Source: Bifidobacteriaceae bacterium
Lineage (GTDB): Bacteria > Actinomycetota > Actinomycetes > Actinomycetales > Bifidobacteriaceae
Length of the DNA: 9,857 nt
Direction of reading: 5' to 3'
Assembly: GCA_030530905.1 (NCBI GenBank)
Contig: JAUMUB010000033.1
Coordinates: forward strand, 1-9,857
Shown here in pieces: positions 1 to 8,006 of this stretch. The first letter of the stretch is position 1. Every line of letters starts with the position of its first letter. The notes under the pieces were generated by a model that had not been told where the DNA came from, searched no databases, and saw only the letters and a program-made list of their open reading frames with translations. The position numbers and the translations under genes are program-made.

Positions 1-2
1 TA

Positions 3-1208
3 ATAAGAAATTGGCATGAAATTATTTGGAATAAATGGAAAACAGTAGGCGTAATTATAGAGGCAATTATATTTGCTGTAATTCTATACGCGGTTGTTAA
101 AGCTTCTATGCCAACAATTCAAGCAATGCTTAACACTGTGTATCCTGGAAAGCGTCAATCAACTGGTGGAGGTAACAGTCTTTACAGGTTATTCACGCCA
201 CTGGTTTCACTCATATTCCCATATAGCAGTGGTATTCCAAATAGCAATGTAGTTGAATCTTCTGCATTTATAGATTTCTTACCAATCAGTATCATAATGT
301 CCTTGTACATTATGATTAAGGAAAAACGCGCTCGCTTCCTCGACGTGTATTTACTCGCTGTAATCGCAATGTTTATCGTATATTCCGTATACGGTTTGCC
401 GCTTGTTATTGCTAAAGTTTTAGGACTGACTTTAACCACAAGTGGACGTATTGTTATAGCAGTATCGGTAAGCAGTATTGTTTTGCTTGTAAGGAATATG
501 CATACGTGGTATCAAATAGCAAGTAAGCGTGATTCCTACATTTTATTGGCATTCTTTGTGATAGTATCCTTGTATTCTGCTCATATTTCGTATGCTGACT
601 ATTTAGGACATAAAAAAATGCTTGTATTCGTAGTAATACTAGCTATTATCAGTCTTGGAATGCTGTTGCCAATTAAAACAGCGAGAACATTCTTCGCAAT
701 ATGCACTCTACTGGGCATTATCGTATCTGGGCTTAGTGTTAACCCAATTCAGTATGGAGCGCAAGCAATTAACAATCAGCCGATAGTTAATTCAGCAAAA
801 GCGCTAAACTCTTCTAAAGATGTTTGGGCTGTAGCGGGCGTGAACAGTGCTTTCTACGCTAATTTATTTGTTGCAAATGGTATTCGAACGCTTAATCCTG
901 TGGCTGTGACGCCTAACTTGAAGTTATGGCATAAGGTAGATCCGCAGAAGAAGTATGATGAGGTTTATAATCGTTATGCTTATATTAATGTTGAAGTAGT
1001 TCCAAAAGCGGACTCGAAAAAATTTAACTTGGATTATCCTGATAGGTTTACGGTTCGTTTAACAGCAGATGAATTACATTTGTTGGGTGTCACTCATATT
1101 GCATCGACAAATTCTATTGATACCCGCAATGTTCACGGGCAATATCGTTTGAAAGAAATAGGTTCTCCTGTTAACAATATGTATTACTACGAAATTATTC
1201 ATGAATAG
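3..1208 (+). CDS. C-terminal part of a polytopic membrane protein, function unknown (5' partial)
   Basis: The reading frame is open from the left edge (first whole codon at 3) to TAG at 1206-1208, so the ATG at 108 is internal; 401 residues are visible. About seven hydrophobic segments can be read, at roughly residues 15-33, 88-105, 113-140, 150-163, 178-197, 205-222 and 226-245. A short segment at about 60-75 may be re-entrant. A non-hydrophobic tail of about 155 residues follows (about 246-401), rich in Tyr, Asn and Asp. A multi-pass membrane body with a soluble C-terminal domain is common in GT-C or YfhO-like proteins of surface-polysaccharide loci, but I see no diagnostic catalytic motif in this half. 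Fifty-four bases without an obvious terminator separate it from rmlB, so co-transcription is possible. Its place beside rhamnose genes suggests a role in building or modifying a cell-envelope glycan; that is inference. Confident as a gene, not as a function. Confidence 0.85.
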   Translation: MRNWHEIIWNKWKTVGVIIEAIIFAVILYAVVKASMPTIQAMLNTVYPGKRQSTGGGNSLYRLFTPLVSLIFPYSSGIPNSNVVESSAFIDFLPISIIMSLYIMIKEKRARFLDVYLLAVIAMFIVYSVYGLPLVIAKVLGLTLTTSGRIVIAVSVSSIVLLVRNMHTWYQIASKRDSYILLAFFVIVSLYSAHISYADYLGHKKMLVFVVILAIISLGMLLPIKTARTFFAICTLLGIIVSGLSVNPIQYGAQAINNQPIVNSAKALNSSKDVWAVAGVNSAFYANLFVANGIRTLNPVAVTPNLKLWHKVDPQKKYDEVYNRYAYINVEVVPKADSKKFNLDYPDRFTVRLTADELHLLGVTHIASTNSIDTRNVHGQYRLKEIGSPVNNMYYYEIIHE

Positions 1209-1246
1209 TTATAGCTATCGCATGTAATTTCTAGTACTTATGTAGC

Positions 1247-2282
<1,036 letters not shown>

Positions 2283-2296
2283 TTAATTATGTGAAT

Positions 2297-2333
2297 AATA
2301 TCGAATAAGTACTCTTAGTGCTTATTCGATATT
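2297..2333 (+). terminator. Long hairpin between rmlB and rmlCD, terminator or attenuator
   Basis: AATATCGAATAAG (2297-2309) is repeated inverted and perfectly as CTTATTCGATATT (2321-2333). One G-U pair and three further pairs extend the stem to 17 base pairs around a 3-base loop (2314-2316). The tail after the stem is TCTTG, a poor uridine run, so efficient intrinsic termination is uncertain. It may act as a partial terminator, an RNA-processing or stability element, or an attenuator lowering rmlCD relative to rmlB. Confidence 0.6.
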
Positions 2334-2359
2334 TCTTGTAATAAGAGTATTTTTCAGAT

Positions 2360-2364
2360 AGGGG
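2360..2364 (+). promoter_or_regulatory. Shine-Dalgarno of rmlCD
   Basis: AGGGG lies 5 bases before the ATG at 2370 and decides that start. A second ATG at 2365-2367 touches the Shine-Dalgarno directly and is followed at once by TAA, so it cannot be the gene start. Confidence 0.8.
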
Positions 2365-2369
2365 ATGTA

Positions 2370-3815
2370 ATGGATTTCGAAAAAGAGTTGCAGGTGACAA
2401 CAACTAATATTCCTGGTTTGATTGTTTTTGATCTGCCTGTGCATGGTGATAATCGTGGTTGGTTCAAAGAGAATTGGCAGCGTCAGAAGATGATGCAACT
2501 CGGTTTACCTGATTTTGGCCCAGTACAGAACAATATTAGTTTTAATGCTAAGCGTGGTGTTACTCGCGGTATTCATGCTGAGCCTTGGGATAAGTACATT
2601 TCCATTGCAACTGGTGAAATTTTCGGCGCATGGGTTGATTTACGACCAGGAGAAACTTTTGGTGAAGTATTCACTACTCGTTTAGATCCTTCAAAAGCTA
2701 TTTATGTTCCTCGTGGCGTGGGTAACAGTTTCCAAGCTTTAGAAGATGGAACAGCATATACATATTTGGTGAATGCTCACTGGTCTTTAGAGCAGAAGAA
2801 GACCTATACTTTTGTTAATCTTGCAGATCCTGATTTGCATATCGAATGGCCTATTTCCCTTGATGAAGCGGAATTAAGTGATGCTGATTTACATCATCCT
2901 ATGTTAAAAGATGCGAAGCCAATGGCTCCACGCCGTACTTTAGTAACTGGTGCTAAAGGTCAGCTTGGTAACGCTATTCAAGATTATGTTGCGAAGCATC
3001 AGTTACAAGGTTTTGAATTTACTGATATTGATACTTTTGATTTTTCAAATCCTGAAGAATATTCGAAGTTTGATTGGTCATTGTATGGCACAATTATTAA
3101 CGCTGGCGCATTCACAGCAGTAGATAAGGCTGAAACCGAAGAGGGTCGTCCTATTGCTTGGAAAGCAAACGCGCAAGGTCCAGCATTGCTTGCAAAAGTA
3201 GCGACAGAGCATAACATTACGCTAATTCATGTAAGTTCGGATTATGTTTTTGACGGTCGCAATGAGGAGCATACAGAAACTGAAGCATATGCTCCACTTG
3301 GTGTGTATGGTCAAACAAAAGCAGCTGGTGATATTGCCGTCAGCAATACTCCACGCCATTATATTATGCGTTCTAGCTGGATTATTGGTCAAGGACATAA
3401 CTTTGTTAAAACTATGATGGCTTTGTCAAAGAAGGTTGCAGATCCAAACGAGGCGTTGCAAGAAATCACTGTGGTGAACGATCAGCTCGGCCGTCTTACC
3501 TTTACTAAAGACATGGTTGAGGCAATATTCCATCTGATTGATACTCATGCACCATATGGTGTATATAATCTCACCGGCTCTGGCGCTATTAAATCTTGGG
3601 CTGATATTGCTACAGCAGTATTCGAGCAGACGAGTGGTAATGGTGATAAGGTTAAGCCAATTAGCACTGCACAGTATTTTGCAAATGCAACAGATCCAAT
3701 TAGTCCTCGTCCTGTTCATAGCGCATTAAATTTGTCTAAAATCCAGAGCACAGGTTTTGTCGTGCCTGACTGGGAGCAAGCAATGAGTGATTATATTGCT
3801 TCAGAATTACAGTAG
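2370..3815 (+). CDS. rmlCD: Bifunctional dTDP-4-dehydrorhamnose 3,5-epimerase / dTDP-4-dehydrorhamnose reductase (RmlC-RmlD fusion)
   Basis: This one 481-residue protein carries the last two steps of dTDP-L-rhamnose synthesis. Residues about 10-185 form an RmlC-type cupin: DNRGWFKE (27-34), RGIH (66-69) with the expected catalytic His69, Lys75, and the catalytic-Asp candidate Asp153 in ADPDLHIEWP. Residues about 188-481 form an RmlD-type SDR reductase: GAKGQLG at 194-200, NAGAFTAVDKAE (244-255), SSDYVFDG (289-296), and the Tyr313-x-x-x-Lys317 pair in YGQTK. The join at about 181-190 is a short Pro- and Arg-containing linker with no frame break. RmlC and RmlD are separate proteins in most bacteria; the fused form is one I know from bifidobacteria. 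In the cupin half, the family's usual PxGxAHGF is PRGVGNSF (114-121), so the usual His is Asn119. A clear Shine-Dalgarno fixes the start, and a strong terminator follows the stop. Confidence 0.95.
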   Translation: MDFEKELQVTTTNIPGLIVFDLPVHGDNRGWFKENWQRQKMMQLGLPDFGPVQNNISFNAKRGVTRGIHAEPWDKYISIATGEIFGAWVDLRPGETFGEVFTTRLDPSKAIYVPRGVGNSFQALEDGTAYTYLVNAHWSLEQKKTYTFVNLADPDLHIEWPISLDEAELSDADLHHPMLKDAKPMAPRRTLVTGAKGQLGNAIQDYVAKHQLQGFEFTDIDTFDFSNPEEYSKFDWSLYGTIINAGAFTAVDKAETEEGRPIAWKANAQGPALLAKVATEHNITLIHVSSDYVFDGRNEEHTETEAYAPLGVYGQTKAAGDIAVSNTPRHYIMRSSWIIGQGHNFVKTMMALSKKVADPNEALQEITVVNDQLGRLTFTKDMVEAIFHLIDTHAPYGVYNLTGSGAIKSWADIATAVFEQTSGNGDKVKPISTAQYFANATDPISPRPVHSALNLSKIQSTGFVVPDWEQAMSDYIASELQ

Positions 3816-3836
3816 TATGCATGAGTAAATGCAAGG

Positions 3837-3872
3837 AAAACGCGCAGATTTTGCTGTGCGTTTTTCTTTTTT
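3837..3872 (+). terminator. Intrinsic terminator after rmlCD
   Basis: AAAACGCGCAG (3837-3847) pairs with CTGTGCGTTTT (3854-3864), an 11-base-pair stem with one G-U pair and a 6-base loop. A near-continuous T run follows to 3872. This is a textbook rho-independent terminator 22 bases after the rmlCD stop, so rmlA probably needs its own promoter or read-through. Confidence 0.92.
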
Positions 3873-3890
3873 CGCTATAAACCATTACAC

Positions 3891-3902
3891 TTGATATATC
3901 AA
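3891..3902 (+). promoter_or_regulatory. Perfect 12-base palindrome upstream of rmlA, possible operator
   Basis: TTGATATATCAA is its own reverse complement. It sits between the rmlCD terminator and the rmlA Shine-Dalgarno, where a promoter for the rmlA-glycosyltransferase unit would be expected. A TATAAA at 3876-3881 could be a -10, but I see no good -35 for it. In such AT-rich DNA the palindrome could arise by chance. Confidence 0.25.
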
Positions 3903-3913
3903 TACTTTGGAAT

Positions 3914-3917
3914 GAGG
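3914..3917 (+). promoter_or_regulatory. Shine-Dalgarno of rmlA
   Basis: GAGG lies 6 bases before the ATG at 3924. It supports that start over the TTG at 3891 and the ATG at 3912, which overlaps it. Confidence 0.75.
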
Positions 3918-3923
3918 TTGTAT

Positions 3924-4814
3924 ATGAAAGGCATAATTCTTGCCGGTGGTTCAGGTACACGTTTATACCCATTAACAACAGTAACGTCAAAGCAACTTTT
4001 ACCTGTGTACGATAAGCCAATGATTTATTATCCTCTTAGCGTTTTAATGATGGCAGGTATACGTGATATTCTCATCATTTCAACTCCTAAGGATTTACCA
4101 AACTTTGAACGTCTGCTTGGAGACGGTGAACGTTTTGGGGTTCATTTTTCATATAAGGCGCAACCTTCTCCAGATGGACTTGCGCAAGCTTTTATTCTTG
4201 GCGAAGAGTTTATCGATGGTGAGCCATGCGCCTTAGTGTTGGGTGATAATATCTTTTACGGCAACGGCTTAGGATACACCTTAAGGAATGCAGCTTCATT
4301 AGAGCATGGTGCTACGGTTTTTGGATACTATGTTGATGATCCAGAACGCTACGGTGTTGTTGAATTTGATGAGCATAGAAAAGTTATTTCCATTGAGGAA
4401 AAGCCAGAACATCCAGCAAGTAATTATGCAGTTACAGGTTTATATTTTTATGATGCTCGCGTAACCGAATTTGCGAAGCAGGTAAAACCAAGCGCTCGTG
4501 GTGAATTAGAAATTACTGATCTTAATCGTATGTATCTTGAAGATGGGTCTCTTAATGTGCAAACATTAGGTCGTGGCTATGCTTGGCTTGACACTGGTAC
4601 TATGGACTCATTGTATGAGGCAGGGGAGTTTGTGCGCACAATTCAACGTGCTCAAGGATTGCCAATTGCAGTTGCCGAAGAAATCGCATATGAAAATCAT
4701 TGGATTAGTAGAGAAGAACTTGTTGAAACCGCGCACAAGTACGGTAAGAGCGTGTATGGTAAACATTTGCTTGATGTTGCCAACCATAAGATTTATAGTA
4801 AAAAATTACAGTAG
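3924..4814 (+). CDS. rmlA: Glucose-1-phosphate thymidylyltransferase
   Basis: This cytoplasmic enzyme joins dTTP and glucose-1-phosphate to give dTDP-glucose, the first step of the rhamnose-nucleotide pathway. The 296-residue length is normal for RmlA. The nucleotide-binding loop [11 protein letters not shown] is at residues 8-18, [15 protein letters not shown] at 24-38, the metal-binding Asp108 in LGDN, EEKP at 158-161, the GELEITD block at 193-199, and [10 protein letters not shown] at 221-230. I chose the ATG at 3924 because it has a spaced Shine-Dalgarno and gives the expected [10 protein letters not shown]-terminus; a longer frame opens at TTG 3891 but adds 11 residues the family lacks. 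It is separated from rmlCD by a terminator. Its stop codon overlaps the ribosome binding site of the following glycosyltransferase gene, so those two are an operon and rmlA may set the supply of rhamnose donor for that enzyme. Confidence 0.97.
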   Translation: MKGIILAGGSGTRLYPLTTVTSKQLLPVYDKPMIYYPLSVLMMAGIRDILIISTPKDLPNFERLLGDGERFGVHFSYKAQPSPDGLAQAFILGEEFIDGEPCALVLGDNIFYGNGLGYTLRNAASLEHGATVFGYYVDDPERYGVVEFDEHRKVISIEEKPEHPASNYAVTGLYFYDARVTEFAKQVKPSARGELEITDLNRMYLEDGSLNVQTLGRGYAWLDTGTMDSLYEAGEFVRTIQRAQGLPIAVAEEIAYENHWISREELVETAHKYGKSVYGKHLLDVANHKIYSKKLQ

Positions 4815-4817
4815 GTG
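4813..4817 (+). promoter_or_regulatory. Shine-Dalgarno of the GT2-RgpF gene, overlapping the rmlA stop
   Basis: AGGTG shares its first two bases with the TAG of rmlA (4812-4814) and lies 5 bases before the TTG at 4823. It supports a non-ATG start and points to translational coupling. Confidence 0.7.
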
Positions 4818-4822
4818 AAATT

Positions 4823-7800
4823 TTGTCACAAACAATTCCGAAGTTTTCTGTAATTATTCCCGCATATAACGTATCGGCGTATATAGCTGATACGTTACAA
4901 AGTGTTGTTAATCAAACGTATAGAAATATTGAAATTATTGTTGTTAATGATGCAAGCACTGATAATACTTTAGAAATCATTCAATCTATTACTAAAACAG
5001 ATGATCGTGTAATCATTATTGATAAACCTGTGAATGAGGGATTGCATCTTGCACGAACTTCTGGTGTTGAAGTTGCCCATGGTGAATGGATCACATTTGT
5101 AGATGGTGATGATGAACTAACATTAGATGCTTTGGAGCAGTTACTTCCATTTACGCAAGACAACAATATTGACATGTGGCGTTATGGGCGTGAAGTTATT
5201 TCTTCTGATATGGAGCGAGCTGAAACATTTGAGCAACAATTCAATGCAAGTATGAAAACTTCACTTACTGGAGATAATCGCTTACTTGCAACTTTTAGTA
5301 ATAAAACTGATGAAAATATTGTGTGGACAAGTATTGGTTTGCTGATTCGATCCGCTGTTTGTAAAAAAGCTTTTGACGATATGGAACATATTCGTCTTCA
5401 ACGTTTAGAAGATGCTTATGAGTATTTTGTCATGGCTTATTATGCGAATGCCATTGATTTTTGTACACAGATAAAAGCTCTGAAATATTATTGGGGACGA
5501 GGTATTACAGGTAGTAATATTATTAGCTCGCAAATGTTTAATAAACACCAACAAGAAATGAAAGCTGTTTTAAATGCTTTTAATAAATTTGCTATTAAAC
5601 ATGTGAATAATAAGCTAATAAGATCATCAGTTGCATGGGTAAAACAAGAAATTCCAGTACATGTTTCAACAGAATTTGCGCTTCGCATAGCACCTGCACA
5701 AGATCGTGAAGCTTTATATTATTTTATACAAACATGGGGTATTAATATAGTTTTTAATCAAGTTTTGCGTATAACTGCAGAACGTTTGCATGCATTATAT
5801 GTAGCAGGTGCAGTGCCACATGATGAAGACGAATTTTTCCGATACTATCGCTTATATAATGAGCTTAGTTTATCTAATAAAATTCAGTATAGTACTCATT
5901 CTAAAAAACTTATGAAGCAAATGGAAGTAGAATTTACAGAGATGAGAGAGAAAGAAATGAATGGTAACGTAGATAATTCGTTAACACATAATTTATCTCA
6001 ATATAATGATAATGGGAAAAAGCGTTTAGCTATTTTTTGTTTTTATGATAGAAATGGTGAAGCCGCATCATATTTAAAGCCACTACTTGATGAAATTCAG
6101 AAAAATGTGACTGATATTGTTATTGTGTCTAACGGCGGTATGAAAAAATCCACGCGAAAATTCTTTTTACAATATACTACAAATGTTTGGGAACGTGATA
6201 ATTCTGGATTAGATATTGCTGCTTACAAATTCGCTATGAAGCGTATTGGGTGGCGCGTATTAAGTCGTTATGATGAAGTTATTTGTACAAATGACACTAT
6301 TATGGGCCCTGTGTATCCTTTTGAAGAAATGTTTGCAACAATGGATGCACGGGACGTGGATTTTTGGGGAATAACTGCGTATCAAGGTGAGTCACTCATA
6401 CCAACGCATTTACAATCTTATTGGCACGTATATCGACGTTCTCTTGTACAATCATCTGATTTCCAAGAGTATTGGGATACTATGCCATTATGGAATGATT
6501 ATGCTACGGTTACGCATGAGCATGAAATGAAGTTTACTGAGCATTTTGCTGAACTTGGATTTAAATGGGCATCGTATATTGATTATAAAAAATATGCTAT
6601 AAATTCATCATATCCATTGTTATATATGCCTATGCAATTAATCCGTGATGAGCGTTGCCCAATTTTTAAGCGTCGATCATTCTTCGTAGATTATAGTGCG
6701 TATTTCAGTCAGACTGCTGGTCAACCTGCGTTAGAATTATATAAGTATTTGCGTGATAATACAGCATATGATACAGATTTAATTTGGGATTCGATTTTGC
6801 CTAATTATAATATTGCTGATATTCGTGCTGCTATGCATTTAGACTATGTGCTTCCTAAAAATACGGTTCAGCAGTCTAATGTAGGTAAGAAAGCAAGGGC
6901 TGCATTTATTTTTCATATATATTTCTTAGATATGCTTGAGGATACGTATCGTTATCTTGTAAATGTTCCTAGTAATGTTGATTTATACATAACAACGACT
7001 AAGGATAAAATAAAACTTATTCAGCAGAAACTAGAAGAGTTGCATTTCGATCATGCGGTTAAGTATATTTCAGTTATTAACCGAGGTCGAGATGTGTCTG
7101 CATTATTGGTTGCTGCGAAAGACGTGATATTAAGTGGCAAGTACGATGTTATTGGATTTGCTCACGATAAGAAATCAAGTCAGAATCAGGCTTCAGGACA
7201 TTTCGGAACAGAAACACAGGGCTTTACTTATAAGCTTATGGAAAATACTTTAGGCAGTAAAGAGTATGTGCAAAATGTAATTTCTTTATTTGAGAGTAAT
7301 AATCGACTTGGATTACTTGCCCCAATGCCCCCATATCATGCTTTGTATTATGCTCATACTCTTCCAACTGACTGGGGTCCTAATTTTGAGAATACCGATA
7401 AATTGTTAGGCCGTATGAATATTAGTGTTCCTCTTGATATTAAAAAACCAACAATGTCTGCAATGGGATCATGCTACTGGTTCAGAGTTGATGCTTTACG
7501 CCCATTATTTGAGCTTAATTGGAAGTACAAAGATTTCCTTCCTGAAGGTAAGATGGGTGCAGATGGATCAATTTCTCACGCAATTGAGCGTGCTAATGGT
7601 TATGTTGCACAATCACAAGGCTATTATCCTGCGTGGGTTATGAATGATGAATACGCTCGTATAGAAATTGATTCACTATTATTTGCTCATAACACGCTAC
7701 TCTCTACAATAGGGGCTTATCGAAATGGTGAAACATTATTAGAAAATTGTGAGAGTCTAGGACAAGTATTATCCAATGATAGCCAACTGAAATTGAAAAT

Positions 7801-7927
7801 AAAAAGAAAAAGTAAAGCCATTGTAAGAAAGGCTTCTGCAGTATCTCGAAATGTACTACCATCTCATTTTGATACGGCGCTTCGACGCTCTGCATGGTGG
7901 GTAATACATCGATTACATATACGCTGA
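4823..7927 (+). CDS. GT2 glycosyltransferase fused to a rhamnan synthesis protein F (RgpF-like) region
   Basis: A 1034-residue, probably cytoplasmic or membrane-associated enzyme for a rhamnose-containing polysaccharide. Residues about 7-240 are a GT-A fold family 2 domain: SVIIPAYN (9-16), VVNDASTD (40-47), and the metal- and nucleotide-binding VDGDDE (93-98). A helical stretch (about 240-390) leads to an RgpF-like region. Its first part has CFYDRNG (406-412), VSNGG (435-439), DNSGLDIAAYK (459-469), NDTIMGPVYPFE (490-501), DFWGIT (513-518) and HLQSYW (529-534). Its second part has HIYFLDML (698-705), VDLYITT (719-725), NRGRDVSALL (753-762) and HDKKS (781-785). Streptococcal RgpF is a separate protein of about 580 residues acting in rhamnose-glucose polysaccharide assembly. 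The last 45 residues are basic and may bind membrane. The start is TTG; the next in-frame Met is residue 118, inside the domain. The acceptor and linkage cannot be read from sequence. Confidence 0.9.
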   Translation: MSQTIPKFSVIIPAYNVSAYIADTLQSVVNQTYRNIEIIVVNDASTDNTLEIIQSITKTDDRVIIIDKPVNEGLHLARTSGVEVAHGEWITFVDGDDELTLDALEQLLPFTQDNNIDMWRYGREVISSDMERAETFEQQFNASMKTSLTGDNRLLATFSNKTDENIVWTSIGLLIRSAVCKKAFDDMEHIRLQRLEDAYEYFVMAYYANAIDFCTQIKALKYYWGRGITGSNIISSQMFNKHQQEMKAVLNAFNKFAIKHVNNKLIRSSVAWVKQEIPVHVSTEFALRIAPAQDREALYYFIQTWGINIVFNQVLRITAERLHALYVAGAVPHDEDEFFRYYRLYNELSLSNKIQYSTHSKKLMKQMEVEFTEMREKEMNGNVDNSLTHNLSQYNDNGKKRLAIFCFYDRNGEAASYLKPLLDEIQKNVTDIVIVSNGGMKKSTRKFFLQYTTNVWERDNSGLDIAAYKFAMKRIGWRVLSRYDEVICTNDTIMGPVYPFEEMFATMDARDVDFWGITAYQGESLIPTHLQSYWHVYRRSLVQSSDFQEYWDTMPLWNDYATVTHEHEMKFTEHFAELGFKWASYIDYKKYAINSSYPLLYMPMQLIRDERCPIFKRRSFFVDYSAYFSQTAGQPALELYKYLRDNTAYDTDLIWDSILPNYNIADIRAAMHLDYVLPKNTVQQSNVGKKARAAFIFHIYFLDMLEDTYRYLVNVPSNVDLYITTTKDKIKLIQQKLEELHFDHAVKYISVINRGRDVSALLVAAKDVILSGKYDVIGFAHDKKSSQNQASGHFGTETQGFTYKLMENTLGSKEYVQNVISLFESNNRLGLLAPMPPYHALYYAHTLPTDWGPNFENTDKLLGRMNISVPLDIKKPTMSAMGSCYWFRVDALRPLFELNWKYKDFLPEGKMGADGSISHAIERANGYVAQSQGYYPAWVMNDEYARIEIDSLLFAHNTLLSTIGAYRNGETLLENCESLGQVLSNDSQLKLKIKRKSKAIVRKASAVSRNVLPSHFDTALRRSAWWVIHRLHIR

Positions 7928-7938
7928 TTAACATCAGC
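7923..7938 (+). repeat. Small inverted repeat over the GT2-RgpF stop codon
   Basis: GCTGAT (7923-7928) and ATCAGC (7933-7938) form a perfect 6-base-pair hairpin with a TAAC loop, and the TGA stop (7925-7927) lies in the left arm. It is too short and lacks a T run, so it is unlikely to terminate alone; it may stabilise the mRNA end together with the larger hairpin 20 bases on. Confidence 0.4.
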
Positions 7939-7958
7939 TTAAGATATTTATTACTGAT

Positions 7959-8006
7959 AATGATGTGTTGAAACTACTATGTAAGTTAGTTCAACACATC
8001 ATTTTT
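7959..8006 (+). terminator. Terminator between convergent genes
   Basis: AATGATGTGTTGAA (7959-7972) pairs perfectly with TTCAACACATCATT (7990-8003). Three more pairs form inside across a single bulged A, leaving a loop of about 10 bases. A T run at 8002-8006 follows on the plus strand, so this should end the rmlA-glycosyltransferase transcript. On the minus strand the tail is less T-rich, but the stem could still block read-through from licD. The right arm contains the licD stop codon (7999-8001). Confidence 0.85.

Noticed and set aside
2365..2372. ATG-TAA minimal start-stop overlapping the rmlCD ATG
   Set aside because: It abuts the Shine-Dalgarno with no spacing, so ribosomes are unlikely to start there; most likely chance in AT-rich DNA.
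3426..3719. 97-residue minus-strand frame opposite rmlCD
   Set aside because: It is antisense to conserved RmlD sequence, is Cys- and Ile-rich without a motif, and has no start signals.
3891..3923. Longer RmlA N-terminus from TTG 3891 or ATG 3912
   Set aside because: The extra residues are not in the family, and the Shine-Dalgarno at 3914-3917 lies inside this extension and serves the ATG at 3924.
4573..4818. 81-residue plus-strand frame inside the end of rmlA
   Set aside because: It lies out of frame within a well-supported gene and shows no recognisable domain.
7704..7934. 76-residue minus-strand hydrophobic frame opposite the glycosyltransferase C-terminus
   Set aside because: It is antisense to a clear gene; its hydrophobicity is what the reverse complement of a Lys-rich stretch produces.
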